64,000 bases of DNA from Cryptomeria japonica (taxonomy: Eukaryota; Streptophyta; Pinopsida; Cupressales; Cupressaceae): the NCBI RefSeq assembly GCF_030272615.1, contig NC_081405.1, positions 308,364,014 to 308,428,013 of the forward strand. Reading direction: 5' to 3'. A program made the position numbers and the translations under genes. Of the stretch, positions 35,651 to 48,130 are shown piece after piece. The notes below the pieces were generated by a model. It was given only the letters and a program-made list of their open reading frames with translations, searched no databases and was not told the origin of the DNA. Numbering within the stretch: the first letter of the stretch is position 1; each line of letters opens with the position of its first letter.

Positions 35651-38012
35651 AAAATCAAATGTACTATATTTTTCTCTTTTGTAAACTATTTTCCTTTTCT
35701 TGATCTTCATTCTTTTTAACTTTGTCAAGTTCTTTTTCTAGAATATTATTTTTAGTTAAATATTTATAACTATATCTCACTAAAAAATTTCATGATTTCT
35801 TTCAAGTCTAAATTATTACTTTTAATGTTAACCAATTCTTACATTAAAACCTTATTTTCTATCTTCCATCTTTCCTATTAGTTCATATTTACTTGAAAAG
35901 AAAATCCAAAATTTTCACCTCTCAAATTTTTTTACAACAATTTCTTTTCTATAATCCCCCTCCTTATGTAACAATAACCAAGACCCTACAACGAGACCAA
36001 TGTTGAAAGTAAACCTTGATCCAAGTGTAAGGTTTAATGTTCTATCATATGTAGTCTATCTTGGTGTGATACAGTAAAAAGGGTTAAATTATATATGCAA
36101 TAAGCATAAATAAATTTTAATTACATTCATATATATTCATCCATAACATCATATATTCATATGCTACAATGTCTTATAGATGCCATATAATATATTCACC
36201 ATTCTTCATCCATATATACATATATCACATATATGTTTCACACTTCCTTAGTGCATATACATATTTAGTTCATACTATTCCATATATATTTCCAAACTAT
36301 TATCTCCCACTTTCCCCTCTTTATATAATATTTTTATGCCCCTTCATAATGCCTCTCCATCACATCCTTTCATAATTAGTCTTAGTTATCTTATTCCCAT
36401 CAATTTTACTTATTTCTAAAATTATTTACTCTCTAATATCTTATTTAGGCATATTAGAGTTGTTATAAGGTTATTTAAGTGGTATATAATGGATATATGG
36501 ATCTATAAATGACCAAATGACATCTTTGGTTTCTCGTGGCCCTTTATGTCTTTCCATTAGGGCCCACACGTCCAATTTTTGTAGGCTTGAAAAATTGAGA
36601 CCATGAAATGTCATTTATCTTGTATCTACCTTTACCATCTAACTAGACAAAGTCTATAACAATTTTTTTTAATTAATTCACATGTGAAAATGACAGTATA
36701 TAATAAGAATAGAAAAAAATTCCGAAGTAAAGACTTTCTAGAAAACCTAAAACTTACTCACCATAGATATAAGATGACCATTCCAATCGATAAATTTGCT
36801 ATTGACCTTATCTATTAACCACCTTTAGATTTTTTAATGATATTCACATAGGCCATTTCAAACCAAAATTTGATGAAGTGCTCCATGAGCTTCACTAGGT
36901 GCTCCTCCACCAAAGTGGAACCTTTGTCCAATCCCTTCTAAATAATGTTTGTTTCCTATTATTTTCCTATTTTGTATGTGATGCCCATAGATTCTCTTTT
37001 CGGAGCTCATTGTGATTAATGGTGTCATTATTGTTAAATGTTCGAACTCCAATTATTAAGATTCTTTAATGATATTCACTTAGTCATGGATGTACTTAAT
37101 ATTTGATGCTCATCTTTCCTAAAATTAGAAAAGACTGGGTAAAAGCTACTTCAATTTAACTAGTTGATTTTATACACCCATCCAAAATAAACAATGAACA
37201 ATCTACACCATTTAGTAGATACCATACAAAACTATTAAAAAAAAAAATGTATTAGTAATGGTTCAGTGTAGTTGGAAGAAGAAACTTACTGCCTTGACTT
37301 ACTTTTATGCTTATTAAATATAAGTGAAATAAAGTCATGAATATATTGTTCTGCTATGTCTCGTTACATTTTATAACTAATTCCAAAATGACCTTTTAAT
37401 ATTTTAGTTAGATGTTTCTAAAAAAAATGATTTTTTCTTTATTAAGATATAAAAATATATTTAGCATACAACCAAGATGAGTTTCTATAGATGATACAAT
37501 ACTATTTTTCATAAGAATACTTCAAACTTATAATAATTTCAAAATACTCTTCAAAAAAATATTTGAAGTATTAAAAAAGAATATTATAAAGAATGATTTA
37601 AAATCCATTGGTTGTTTCCGCTCTTCATTTAAAGTGAAAAGGCTGTTCTTTTCATCACATAGAATAATTCATATCTATCTTTTAAATGTGAGTCATATAA
37701 GGTTTAAAAATAAAATAAAATGGTCAAATATTAATTAGCATTATAAACCTAACCTTTGATGAGTAAAGAGGACACCATTTAACAGAGAACGGCGATCAAA
37801 TATGCCAAAACGAAAGCAGGTACCATACAATCATATTTTATATTATTTTTACTGCACGCAACAAGGCACACAGTTCTTAATACTTTATTTACTTAGGGTC
37901 GGTAAGATGACTTTATTTTGGAGGCATGTGCAAGAAGAGAGAAATACGTTGGATCTCTGAGCTTGGATTTATTTAAATAAAATGCCACCAAGTCGTGTAG
38001 TCATTATAGCGA
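35651..38012. other. AT-rich stretch without recognised gene
   Basis: Stop-dense. Around 36110-36380 there is a run rich in CATATAT and TTCAT words. The final 50 bases are the shared 3' flank of EXLB-3. Confidence 0.45.
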
Positions 38013-39163
38013 TCAGTATTTGAGCTGAACGCCAGCATCATATAGAGCGCCAGCTTTCCAATGAGAGGGTATGGGATTCCGAGCATAAATCCATTCTCCC
38101 CCTGACAGTTGGAATCGAATAGCGAGATTGGTATAGGGAGGTGACATTACTATGTCCCACACACCTCCATAACTCCTCCGCATCTCTTTCCAATCAGACG
38201 TTCTCTCCTGCCATTACACCCTCACATGTGATCAGCAATAGAAAAAAATCAAGATGAATTTGTACCGTAATATATGATTTTGCTTTGTATACCTGTGAGA
38301 TTTCAACAGCCTCTACATCTCTTTGGCCTCCTTGGTACAACAAAACCAAAGATAGATAATAGGGGTAATTGCTGCTCTGGTTAATCTTGAACACGATGTT
38401 GTGGCCTGGATAGTTGCAAGGTACTCTGACATATGGCAGCCAGCATAAGCATTAGTTAGTAACAGTTGAGAATAATATAGCAAATAGTGTAATGTTTAAA
38501 TCTCTCTACTCTTACCGTTTGTAGTCAATGTCAACAACACCCAAAGCCTTAAGCTGCTTATCTTTCCCTGGCCAGGCCATAGTTGTGAAAGCATGAGGAC
38601 TCATAATGAAATCAGTTCGATCGCCTTCTCCATGATCTGTGACCACTACTGTTACTCCATTGGCTGTGCAGAGGGCCTGATTTTTGCATCTCACCTATTT
38701 AGCAGGTAACATCATTTAGCCCTCCAGTGGTTTGTATTTTGATGGGATGATTATTTAAAAATATAATAAGAACAGTAATAATGGTTTTTGTGCATTACTT
38801 ATATAATAATAATTACCTGATAGCAAGCACCACATCCAGCCCCATTTCTGTATAATAACTGACTTGCTGCAGCAGCATTTCCAGCCATGACGTCTCTCCC
38901 ATAGCTACCATATCCACAAGCGCCACCTGCATATTAATATTTTTCTTGCTTAGCTCTCATTTCTTTAATAACAGAGTGAAAACTAAATCATAATTTGAAC
39001 ATATATAATGTTAGTATCTATTACTGGAAGTTCCTAAACCATCCGGAGTTCCATAATAAACTGCCCGTGAGCTTATGAACTGAGAAATGGAGTGACCAGT
39101 GCTGAACAATGCTTCGAGCACGATTAGCAGGGCAAATAATCTGCCTGAACTAGGATAAGCCAT
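38013..39163 (-). CDS. EXLB: expansin-like B protein (EXLB-3), five exons, intact
   Basis: Exons on the minus strand: 39025-39163, 38817-38926, 38516-38694, 38293-38425, 38013-38207; together 756 nt, 251 aa plus stop. All four introns (85-122 nt) are GT-AG and phases agree. Residues 1 to about 24 form a signal peptide (hydrophobic FALLIVLEALF). The double-psi-barrel domain spans about 48-143 with CGYGSYGRD, YRNGAGCGACYQVRC and TDHGEGDRTDF. The CBM63-like domain spans about 155-247 with the aromatic residues SSNYPYYLSLVLLYQGG, DWKEMRR and HWKAGALYDAG. The HFD catalytic-type motif of EXPA/EXPB is absent, as in EXLB. Family length is about 250 aa, so this looks complete. Expected to be secreted to the cell wall; biochemical activity of EXLB proteins is not established. 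It is the only intact member of a three-copy set here. Confidence 0.94.
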
Positions 39164-39330
39164 TCGTACACACAGGGATAAGAAATTAAATTCGCCTTTA
39201 TTAGCAGAGAGTGGAATGAAATCACTCAAGGTTTCTAAAGAGTATTTATAGATAAAAGAATGGGATCGAGCCTCCGGTTTGATAAAGAAAACTGCAACTT
39301 TGTTAGTATTATCTCCACCTACTACCATTT
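39164..39330 (-). promoter_or_regulatory. EXLB-3 core promoter
   Basis: A minus-strand TATAAATA at 39243-39250 lies 87 bases from the ATG at 39163, 10 bases closer than in the other two copies. The block GATAAAGAAAACTGCAACTT upstream resembles the AAGGAAATAAACCGCAACTC block of EXLB-2. Confidence 0.7.
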
Positions 39331-40756
39331 GAATTTGACCATCAATGTATACGTGGAAGCAGCTGAATATCCAAAAGAGATATAGTCTACCTGTACCAGC
39401 TTCTATCCAATTTCGATATATTCTACCTGTACCCTCTTCTCCATCTTTTGCGTAAACGACGCTTCCTTCATTTATCTGACATTTTCTTTTAACCTTCCAG
39501 CTTGATATCCCTCACCTAATCATGACATAAGATGCATGATCGCCTCTCACGGAGATAAACCTTAAAAATAAAAAAAAGAAAGGCATGGTATTCAATTTGT
39601 TTATGTCGTTGGGTCCTTGGTATCAGTGGACTGTACCATGTGCTCCCCGAAATACACTATTTAGACCGACCAACGTTTTTACGTTTCAATTTCTCTGTAA
39701 TCATTGTTATTGTATTTATGTGTAATAAAAGCTTGCTGCTTTCACATTTAGTTATGAGATATGTTTAAAAAATATTCAATTACTTTTATTTATGAATTAT
39801 CCATTTGAAATTTTTATATATAAGAAACTCATTAGATTGCCTACCTTGAGAGTTAGGTTCATCACAACGTCTAGATCAATTAAATAATTAATGAGTTTAG
39901 TTTAGACAAAAGCACAAATATCAAATATAATGGCTCTACAATTTATGCATCTTACTATGTTGACAATCATTTGTACTCACATATTGATGGAAAATGATTA
40001 ATATAGTAATATTTAAAATAATACAACTATCAATTCCAATAAAAAGTCCAAAAGGTCACACGTATGACAATTCAGGGTTTCGTACTCACATGCCAAAAGC
40101 TGCAATTAGAGGATCAATTTCCTTTAAAATATCTAAAGATCACCCAAAATGAGATGCTAGGAATCCAAATAAAATGCCAAAGAATACACATCTTCCATGA
40201 AAATTTCCAAACATATTGTACAATGTGTGTATTATCTAAAGGCTCTACACAACAATGAACTTTTGGATACTAGCACACTCTTTTTAGACACTAGTACACT
40301 TGGATAAATTTAGTGTGTTAAAGGAATTAGAAGACCTACATTATCATCATTTAATTATCTCACATTCCTACATTTCTATCCAACTCATTTTTTTAAGAGG
40401 ACTATCTTACCTAAGAAATAGGTATAGTTGCTTAATTGAATATTTAAACATTTAATTTGTTCTCTAATTGAGTACAAACATTGAGAAGTATGACTATGTT
40501 TGCACATCCAATATGTCATGGATCAACAAGTGGATCCTAATAATTGCATGCTAAGATAATTGGAAAGAGATATATACCAAATGACACATCAAAATGATTC
40601 TATGATAAATGTATTGATACTTGGCATCGCCCCCAATAGCACAATTTCATACACCATAAGAATCAAAACACCAACCAAATTTAATTATGATAAAAGTGGA
40701 TAATTCATAAAACCAATTAAATCCTCTAAACATACATAGATCTATTTATATTCATA
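39331..40756. other. stretch without recognised gene
   Basis: Upstream flank of EXLB-3. No coding sequence recognised; stop-dense and AT-rich after about 39560. Confidence 0.4.
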
Positions 40757-41660
40757 CATGGTTATGTGCATCCTCTACATTTATGGTGATGAAATTTAGG
40801 CTAGAATTTGAGTCCTAGTTTGTGATTATTGGATTCCTAGATCTTCGCCTCCGCAATGAAATATGGATCTGGCTGATTTTGAACCCCCACTAAGAAGAGC
40901 TTCTTTAGAGCTCCTCAAGATAATCAATAATATCATGACATTTGGATAGGAGGCTCGTGAGAGACTAATTGGGCCCTCTCCAAGAATGGGAATTGTTTGG
41001 TTCGCTCAAGTTATGAATTGGCTTCTCCTTCTCCTTCACGCCAATTTAATTGGTTGATCCTTTGGAAAAATAGCACGATCCATAAGGTGTCTTTCTTTTG
41101 GTGGATTGTGTGCCATGGAAGGATCCTCACTATTGATAATTTAAGAAATGTGGCTTCTAGTTTGTCCACAAATGTGTATTGGGAGAGAAAGAAGATGAAA
41201 GCTTCATAGATGGTTATGTGTGTGCTTTGAATTTATGGTGATGAAATTTAGGCTAGACTTGGAGTCCTAGTTTGTGATTATTGGATTCTTGGAACTTTCC
41301 CTCCCTAATGGAATTTGGATCCGACTGATTTTGATCGACTGATTTTGACCCCCCATCGAGAAGCGTTGCTTTATAGCTCCTCAAGATAATCAATAATATC
41401 AAATATTTTAGATAGGAGGCTAGTGATAGACTGATTTGGGCCCCCTCCAAGGATGGCAAGTGTTTGGTTCGTGCAGGTTATGAATTGGATTCTCCTTCTC
41501 TCCCACCCCAATTTAATTTTTTTGATCCTCTGGAAAACTATCACAATCCCTAAGGTGTGTTTCTTTTAGTGGATTGTGTGCCATGGAAGGATCCTCACTA
41601 TTGATAACTTAAGGAAATGTGGCTTCCAGTTTGTCAACATTGTATGAGAAAGAAGATGAA
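40757..41660 (+). repeat. 452-bp tandem duplication inside LINE-3
   Basis: Unit 1 begins ATGGTTATGTG at 40757 and unit 2 begins with the same word at 41209. Both contain TGGTGATGAAATTTAGGCTA, CTCCTCAAGATAATCAATAA and GTGCCATGGAAGGATCCTCA. The units are diverged by point changes and small indels, so the duplication is old. Confidence 0.88.
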
Positions 41661-42570
41661 AGCATCAATCACATGTGATTTATTGTGCACCATCAAAAAA
41701 TAGACCTCCAATCTATTTTTTATTAACTAGATTTGACATAGAGAGTTGAAGACCATGTTTCCCGTTGGCTCCTCCCTTGAAGTCATCCCCTTATTAAAGA
41801 GGTATAATGGGAGGCTTTCTTCCATTCAGGGTGGCATCTATGGAAAGAAAGAAACAATAGAATCTTTGGGGATAATAGGTGCTTCTTTAAGGCACTTTTC
41901 ACTATTGATATTTCTACTGTCAAAGATAACCTGAGCACCTTTTTAAAAAAGAAGACTCTCTGCCGCGCCCTCCAATTTGGATTAGCAAATTGTGAAGTCA
42001 TGGGGCTTAACAGACTCTTTGGCTTGGTTTAGAGTCCCTCCCATTGGATTAAAAAACTTCAATTAAATCGCTCCCCATGACTCTAGTTGGCTAAAGCTAA
42101 ACTTTAATTGCTTGTCTTAAGGGAACCCAAGTTAGGTGGGTGGGGATGGGATCATCTAGGACCATAGAGGCAATGTCATGTTGGTTTATGTGGAAAACTT
42201 AGGAGTACAAACCTCAAGCTTTGCTGAGGTGGTTGTCACTTATTATGGTCTTATCATAGTTAATGAAAGAAAGTACAACCATATTATTATTGAAGGTGAC
42301 TCAAGAAACACACTCCTTTTCCTAAAAAAAGAAGCCTCTTCGGATTGGAAATGCAAACCGATGGTGGATAAAGTGTAAATATCTCATTCGCATCTTTAGT
42401 CATATTAACATCATTCACATGAGGAGGGAGGATAAATATGTTACAAACAAATTAGCTTCCTCAAGTCCACTTTCGAAGATTTTAAAAATTTGGACTAATT
42501 CTTGTGATCTTTCGAATTTGGTTCGTGAGGCAATATATGAGGACATAAAGTATAATGATGGGTTATAATT
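40757..42570 (+). pseudogene. LINE-3: decayed L1-type ORF2 end (zf-RVT and RNase H), with internal duplication
   Basis: The zinc-binding RT-associated region reads FNWLILWKNSTIHKVSFFWW and HGRILTIDNLR (about 41046-41145). RNase H-like text reads NHIIIEGDSRNTLLFLKKEA (about 42277-42335) and MRREDKYVTNKLASSS (about 42420-42465). Many stops and frameshifts. The 5' part of ORF2 is absent and there is no clear tail or target-site duplication. LINE-4 starts about 330 bases further on. Confidence 0.75.
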
Positions 42571-42897
42571 AAAAAATTATCTTTTCTATCCTATCTGCCC
42601 TTTTGGCAAGTCATTTTATGCTCGATTGGTGGGCACCCTTTTTGATTTGCAGTGTCTTTTCTCCTCGTAAGTGCTATACCTACCAAAAAATACTCAAATT
42701 AATTTATTAATTAACATATAAAATCTATAATTTTTTAAATATTAGTCTTACAAAATGTGCAAAGTATCTTATTAGAACGACTTCATTTATTCACAAAAAA
42801 TATGATCAAAATAACAATTTTTGTATAATGAAGTCATTTTGTTCTACTTATAAGGAAAATGGAACCACTTAAAGTATTTTAGGAACATACATGTATT
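42571..42897. other. stretch without recognised gene
   Basis: AT-rich. Ends at the proposed 5' boundary of LINE-4. Confidence 0.4.
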
Positions 42898-43230
42898 AAC
42901 ATAATGAGTAGCTAAAATGGTGAGCAAGGACCAATGGAAATTCCAGGTCTCACATCTACATTAGAGGATTGAACAATAGGATTTACAGTGGCATTGGAGA
43001 AATGAATATCCAAGCTTAGACAAATAGTGGAGGAATGGAAACAAGTTTCATGTCTTTCAACAAAGAAGAATTGGTCAAGGAAATTAGAGCTTGCATAACA
43101 AAATTTACACAAGGGGGTGGAATAGAAGTGGGCCTATTCTGTTAAATTCAAGCAATTTAAAACCTAGTCCGCATTTAAAGCAAGATCTTTTCTATAGTAG
43201 GGCTTTCCCAGGGAATGGAAATCAGGAAAA

Positions 43231-44880
43231 ATGAAGGTTGGGATGGATTTATCTATGACTTGGAGGATTCCTTATTTTTCCATGGGGACAAATAAAATTC
43301 CAATAGGAGGCTTTACAGAGAACAAAAATCAGAGCTTGAAGATGCACTCAAAAAATCTAGTTACCAAGAAGGACCAACGAAACCATGACAGAGCAATCTG
43401 GTTTGATGAAAATTGCATAAATTTATCCCTAACTAGAGTTGAATTCTAAGAGGAGATTCATCTAGACTTGTGCAAAACCCGACGGAAAGAAAGTGGAAGA
43501 TCCATCAAGGGATTGAACCCCAAATGGACTTACAAAGAAGTTTCTAGAGGAAAAAATATTTGGGCAACAAACTCTTGGTCATGCCTTGAGATCTCATGAT
43601 GGAAATGGTAAACAAGTTAAAGGGGATAGCCTTAATTGTTAAATGGGGAGGAGAAGGAGAAGAAGAAGGAAGAAATAATCAAATGGCGGAAAGAAAAATA
43701 CCCAGACAAGATAAGAATTCAACCCCTCCAAAATGGTTATTTCTTGATTGAATGTATAAATCTATATTTAAAGCATTATACTATTAATGGAGGTCCTAGT
43801 TTCTTTAAAGGCACCAATTTTACCAAAATAAATTGGAGCCCAAACTTTGAACCAATGAAATTCAAGATCAATAAATCAATAAAATGGCTAAGTTTGGTGG
43901 GTATTCCAGCCAAATACTAGAGTTGGAAGACTATCATTAGAATAGGAGATGCATTGGGTTCCTTCATAGGAATGTATGAAGATTTTTTAAATGGAAAAAT
44001 ACGGGATATAGCAAATATCTATGTAGAATTTGACATGGATTTGGGGATATATAATGAGCTAGAGATTATTATATATAGAGGTTGGTAGAAGCAAGCAATC
44101 AAACCATCGAATGAAAATACCCAGAGCAATTCCTGACTAGAGAAAAAATGGAAGAGGGAACGCCAAATTACCTAGGTATAAGTGAGAGTTTGGAGGATCT
44201 ATACTAAGGAGACATGAACCTAGGGAACTTAGAGGTATAGAAGGATGTCCTTCTAAGAGAAGAAAATAGAAGGATCAATTGGCAACAATATCATGAAATA
44301 TGCAAGAATACTGGAAGGAAGGAATGGATAATTACTTTCAACATGTGAAAGACATAAAAAAGGAAGTAGAATTGGTAGTGTTGCTAAAAAATATAGATGA
44401 CTTAAGATAGTCCATTTGCCAATATTTTGATTAAGTCAAATAGATGGATAAAATAGAAGAAATGGGGAGTGAGATTGATCCATTCATGGTTGGGAACAAC
44501 TTAGGTAATGAGACGGACACCCAGGATACTACACAACTGAAGGACCATGGTTAAAAATCCTAGATGGTAGAGGAAGTGGGTAGGAAGGAGAAGAGTACTC
44601 AAAGATTAGAAGAGGAAGGGAAGAAAAGGAATAAGATAGCCATGGAGGGTCTAAGTGATGTAGATGAAGGGGAGGAATATAAATATTAGAATTATATAGA
44701 TGCAATGACGATTGAAGAAAGGTTCTTGGAACAAATTAAATCTAAGAACAAAGGCCCTAAAATCTTTGAGCAAAAGAGTAAAAGGAGAACCTCAAACAAA
44801 TCCAAAGTGAATGTTTCTATCATAGAAGATCACAAAAGATAAAGGAAAACTAATGCAAGATTTGGGAAGGTGCTCAAACT
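43231..44880 (+). pseudogene. LINE-4 ORF1 (gag-like, DUF4283-type)
   Basis: ORF1 of plant L1 elements is an RNA-binding protein. Here the DUF4283-like pattern is visible across 43700-44080: FTKINWSPNFEPMKFK, IKWLSLVGIPAKY, then after a stop SWKTIIRIGDALGSFIGMY and NIYVEFDMD. Downstream it is charged, with repeated Lys/Glu runs to about 44840. No CCHC knuckle is evident. There are several stops and frameshifts. The ATG at 43231 is the first in an open frame; the true start may lie upstream. Confidence 0.7.
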
Positions 44881-44892
44881 TCCCCAATCATA

Positions 44893-45163
44893 ATGAAGAT
44901 CATTACTTGGAAAGTTAGGGGAATTAATGCCCCTAACAAATTGCACTTAATCAAGTGCCAAATCGACCAAACAAATTCAGACATTTGTCTTCTTCAAGAA
45001 ACCAAACTCAAAAAGGAGGAGAGTGAGTTAAGGCTTAGTCAATGGAAATACTGGAAAGAACACTTTGTGGGATCATAAGGTACTTCAAGGGGTTTAGGTG
45101 TTTTATGGAACCCTTGTATGCTAGAAGGTATAATAGTGGAAGACAATATATCGTGGATGTCTC
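44893..45163 (+). pseudogene. LINE-4 endonuclease domain, N-terminal part
   Basis: Starts MKIITWKVRGINAPNKLHLI and contains DICLLQETKL, the APE-type endonuclease signature with the catalytic Glu of QETK. The usual WNVRG is WKVRG, so the Asn that normally helps bind metal or substrate is replaced. A TAA follows near 45077, then RGLGVLWNP in the same frame. LTR-A begins at 45164, within this domain. The part after the insertion resumes at 52705. Confidence 0.88.
45159..45163. other. LTR-A target-site duplication, left
   Basis: GTCTC, identical to 52700-52704 at the other end of LTR-A. Confidence 0.93.
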
Positions 45164-46283
45164 TGTTGGCTTGATGATGATTGTAATAGATGAAATCATG
45201 TGTTGTCATTAATGGCACATGTATACACACACATATGTTCACATTGTCATAGTCATCTTAGTTAAGATAAACTGGTATTACTCCTAACTCTTTGTATTGC
45301 AAAATTGGTATTATATGTATAGTGAAGTTCAATCGGTTTTGAGGGTGTCTAACCGGTATATGTAGACATCAGGTATATGTAGAAATGGCATGACACCAAC
45401 TTCGAGATTCAACAGAGATCATCAAAGAGGAAGTTGGAGGACAATTGGTTTATAAGTTGGAAGAGGTTAACTCTTAACCGGTATCGGTGTTCCAACTAGT
45501 TTCACTGATTGTGTGATGAGTTATCCCTAACCAACAGATTTGGGGGTAATCTCTAATGTGTTATGTTAGATTGTCCAGATACACTACACCTAGGAAATTA
45601 TGATATGATTCCTGAGCCAACATGAAATCTAATGTCTATATAATGACATTGTGATGAACTATTTTTATGATGCGAGATAGAAGTGTTACGGTGTTGTGAT
45701 TTACTAAAGTCATTGCAGAGTATGTCAGTGATGCAGTTTTGAGTGAGTAGAAGAGGATCTATTCAATCAAGTTGTGCTACTTCTAGATCACACCACCTGT
45801 TGTTTTCTAATTACTACAATAGTCAAATCCCCTAACTGGGTAAGCTCTAAGAAGCTTCATTGTACAAATCCTCTAACCAAGTGATCCATTAGTTTGGGTT
45901 TGAAATCCTCTACCAAGGTTACTCTTAACGGGGTACTACCTTTAATAGGTTATAACTCCTAACAGGGCTTTGGGATATTTAACAAGATTCGCTCCTAGCA
46001 GAGAACTTTTGTAGACCTTTTAACCAGCCAGTTACCTATTACTGAAGATAGTTAATTGGTGAATCCAATCTCACCATGGTTTTTCCAAGTTGGGTTTTCC
46101 ACGTATAAACACTTTTGTTATGGTGGATGTTTTAATTGTTGTGGATGCTTTAATATCATTTTGGATTGCATCCATAGTATTTAGTAAGATGGTTAACTGT
46201 CTTTACTAGTCAGTATTTCAAGTGGTATTGTTTTTGTTGCCACTAATTCATCCCCCCCCTCTTACTGCTTTATAATTCTATCA
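45164..46283 (+). repeat. LTR-A 5' LTR
   Basis: 1,120 bp. The first half has many ACCGG(T) words. The second half (about 45825-46035) has degenerate short repeats built on CCTCTAACC(A/G)(A/G)GT and CTCTTAACGGGGTA. Confidence 0.95.
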
Positions 46284-46285
46284 AT

Positions 46286-46297
46286 TGGTATCAGAGC
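46286..46297 (+). other. LTR-A primer-binding site
   Basis: TGGTATCAGAGC, initiator-Met tRNA type, two bases after the LTR. Confidence 0.93.
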
Positions 46298-46345
46298 TTA
46301 ACTTCCTTAAGGCTTAATCGCTTGGAAGGAAACCCTAAATCCACC

Positions 46346-47556
46346 ATGGGGGATATGAGTTATTTATAGATGGCTAGAGTGCTTGATGCAACCAAGGAAG
46401 AGCTTGAAACCCTAAGGGTCAAATTTAAAGCTTCACAAGTCAAAAGGAGAGAGCTTCCTGAGCAACTATTGGAGATGTCTGACAATAGTTCTTTAGATGA
46501 GGCTAACATTGATGCATTAATGAAGCAGTTGAAAAATTTAACGGTGAAAATCTAAATATGAGGAGAGAACTAGAAGCCCTAACAATCTATATGAGCCAAA
46601 ATCTTGAAGAAAGAAGGACAACTGAAGACCTAATAAAATAGAGAGATCATGAGATTTTTAAAATCAAACAAGAGAATGCAACTTTGCATGAGCATTGGCA
46701 TGAAGAGAAGGAAGAGAAAGAAGAATTGAAGCTAGATCTTGAAATGACAACATCTCTAAGAGAGACTCTAACAAAACACAATGAAGATCTTACCAGAGAG
46801 CTCAGTGAGGCTAATGGAAAGCTGGAAAAGTTCAATATGAGTTCTTCTATGCTGGATGAGCAGATCCAATCTTAGAGGATGAAAGGTGACACATCTGGAC
46901 TAGGTTTTAATACATCTAAGAAAGGAGAATCTTTCAGTACCAAGAGAAACATACACAAAGGTAAAACTCCTCCTAAGGCTAACAAGCCTAGCGGTATGAA
47001 ATCATTCAAACCTATTTGCTTTATCTGTCATAAACCTGGACATACTGCTAATGTGTGTAGAAGCAGACCTAATGAGAATATAGGCTATAATGCAAATGCT
47101 AGGTATGTAAGATTTGAAGGTCATTGTTTTACATGCAACATGTATGGACATAGATTAGTTGAATGTAGATATGGAGAAAAAAATCAGGCACCTCACATGA
47201 ATGCAAGACCTAATGGTGACTAGAGAAGAACCTACAACAATCGAGGAAACATGAAATGGCAGAAACCCTATGTCAACCGGTTTAGTCCATATGAAATGGA
47301 AAAGGTAACTAATATGATTTGCACCATTTGCAATAATTATGGTCATGTGGATATGAGCTATAGAAGGAGAACTAGAAGAGGTAATGTAGGACCTTGGAGA
47401 TCATCTGGGATGGCTTGCTATCATTGTCGCAAACTGGGACACATGGAAATTTTTTGTACAACCAAGAAGAACAAACCGGTCAACCACTCTGAAGATCAGA
47501 AAGGTAAGAAGAAGGTCAATGTTGAAGAAACTAGAGAGGAGATGAACATAATCTAG
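46346..47556 (+). pseudogene. LTR-A ORF1: coiled-coil, gag-like protein with four zinc knuckles
   Basis: The start ATG at 46346 has a good context (CCACCATGG). The first part (46346-46555) and the rest (about 46558-47556) are in different frames and there are several stops (46367, 46873, 47221). Residues before the knuckles are helical and charged (EEKEEKEELKLDLEM), predicting a coiled coil. Four CCHC-type knuckles follow: CFICHKPGHTANVC (about 47016), CFTCNMYGHRLVEC (about 47127), CTICNNYGHVDMSY whose last Cys is lost (about 47320), and CYHCRKLGHMEIFC (about 47416). A normal copia capsid domain is not visible. The role is presumably RNA binding and packaging. Confidence 0.78.
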
Positions 47557-48130
47557 AAAAATAAGAGTGAGGACAAGCTTGCAAAAGAATCTATCCCTTC
47601 ACCAAGTGTGGAGAATCCTGCATCGATGAACTAAGCCTTTCAACAGGCCTAAGGGGAGCATAGCGGTAAATCTACTTCTAGACCCCTTGAAGAATGCGTG
47701 GTAAGAGAGTTTTGCATTTTGAGTTGTTTTGTGAGAATTGTTGATATCATTGTCTATAAGTGTTTCAAAGGATTGTCAACCGGTTATATACCTATCGGTA
47801 TAAGTGATTTTTGTTAAGTGATATATTAGGGTTTGTTACCCTATCAGCGAAGCAATTAATGCAATGGGTAAGTTTATAATAGCAATTTTTACTATGCTCT
47901 TTTTACCTTAATTCCAGTCGAAGAAGAGTTCTTGAGAAACTGCAGAGCGAAAAAGAGAATTGCTAGTTGATTGCAGATGGATTTATGTTGCAGATCAAAA
48001 TATTGAATCGGATTCAAAGATTAGAGAAGCCAAAACGGGTGTACATTCGAGAGATCAATCAGAAACCTTTCCAACGCGGAGGAATTAAGGTATTCTTTTG
48101 TTAATCTCTTTCAAATCGAGTTTGTCTAGA

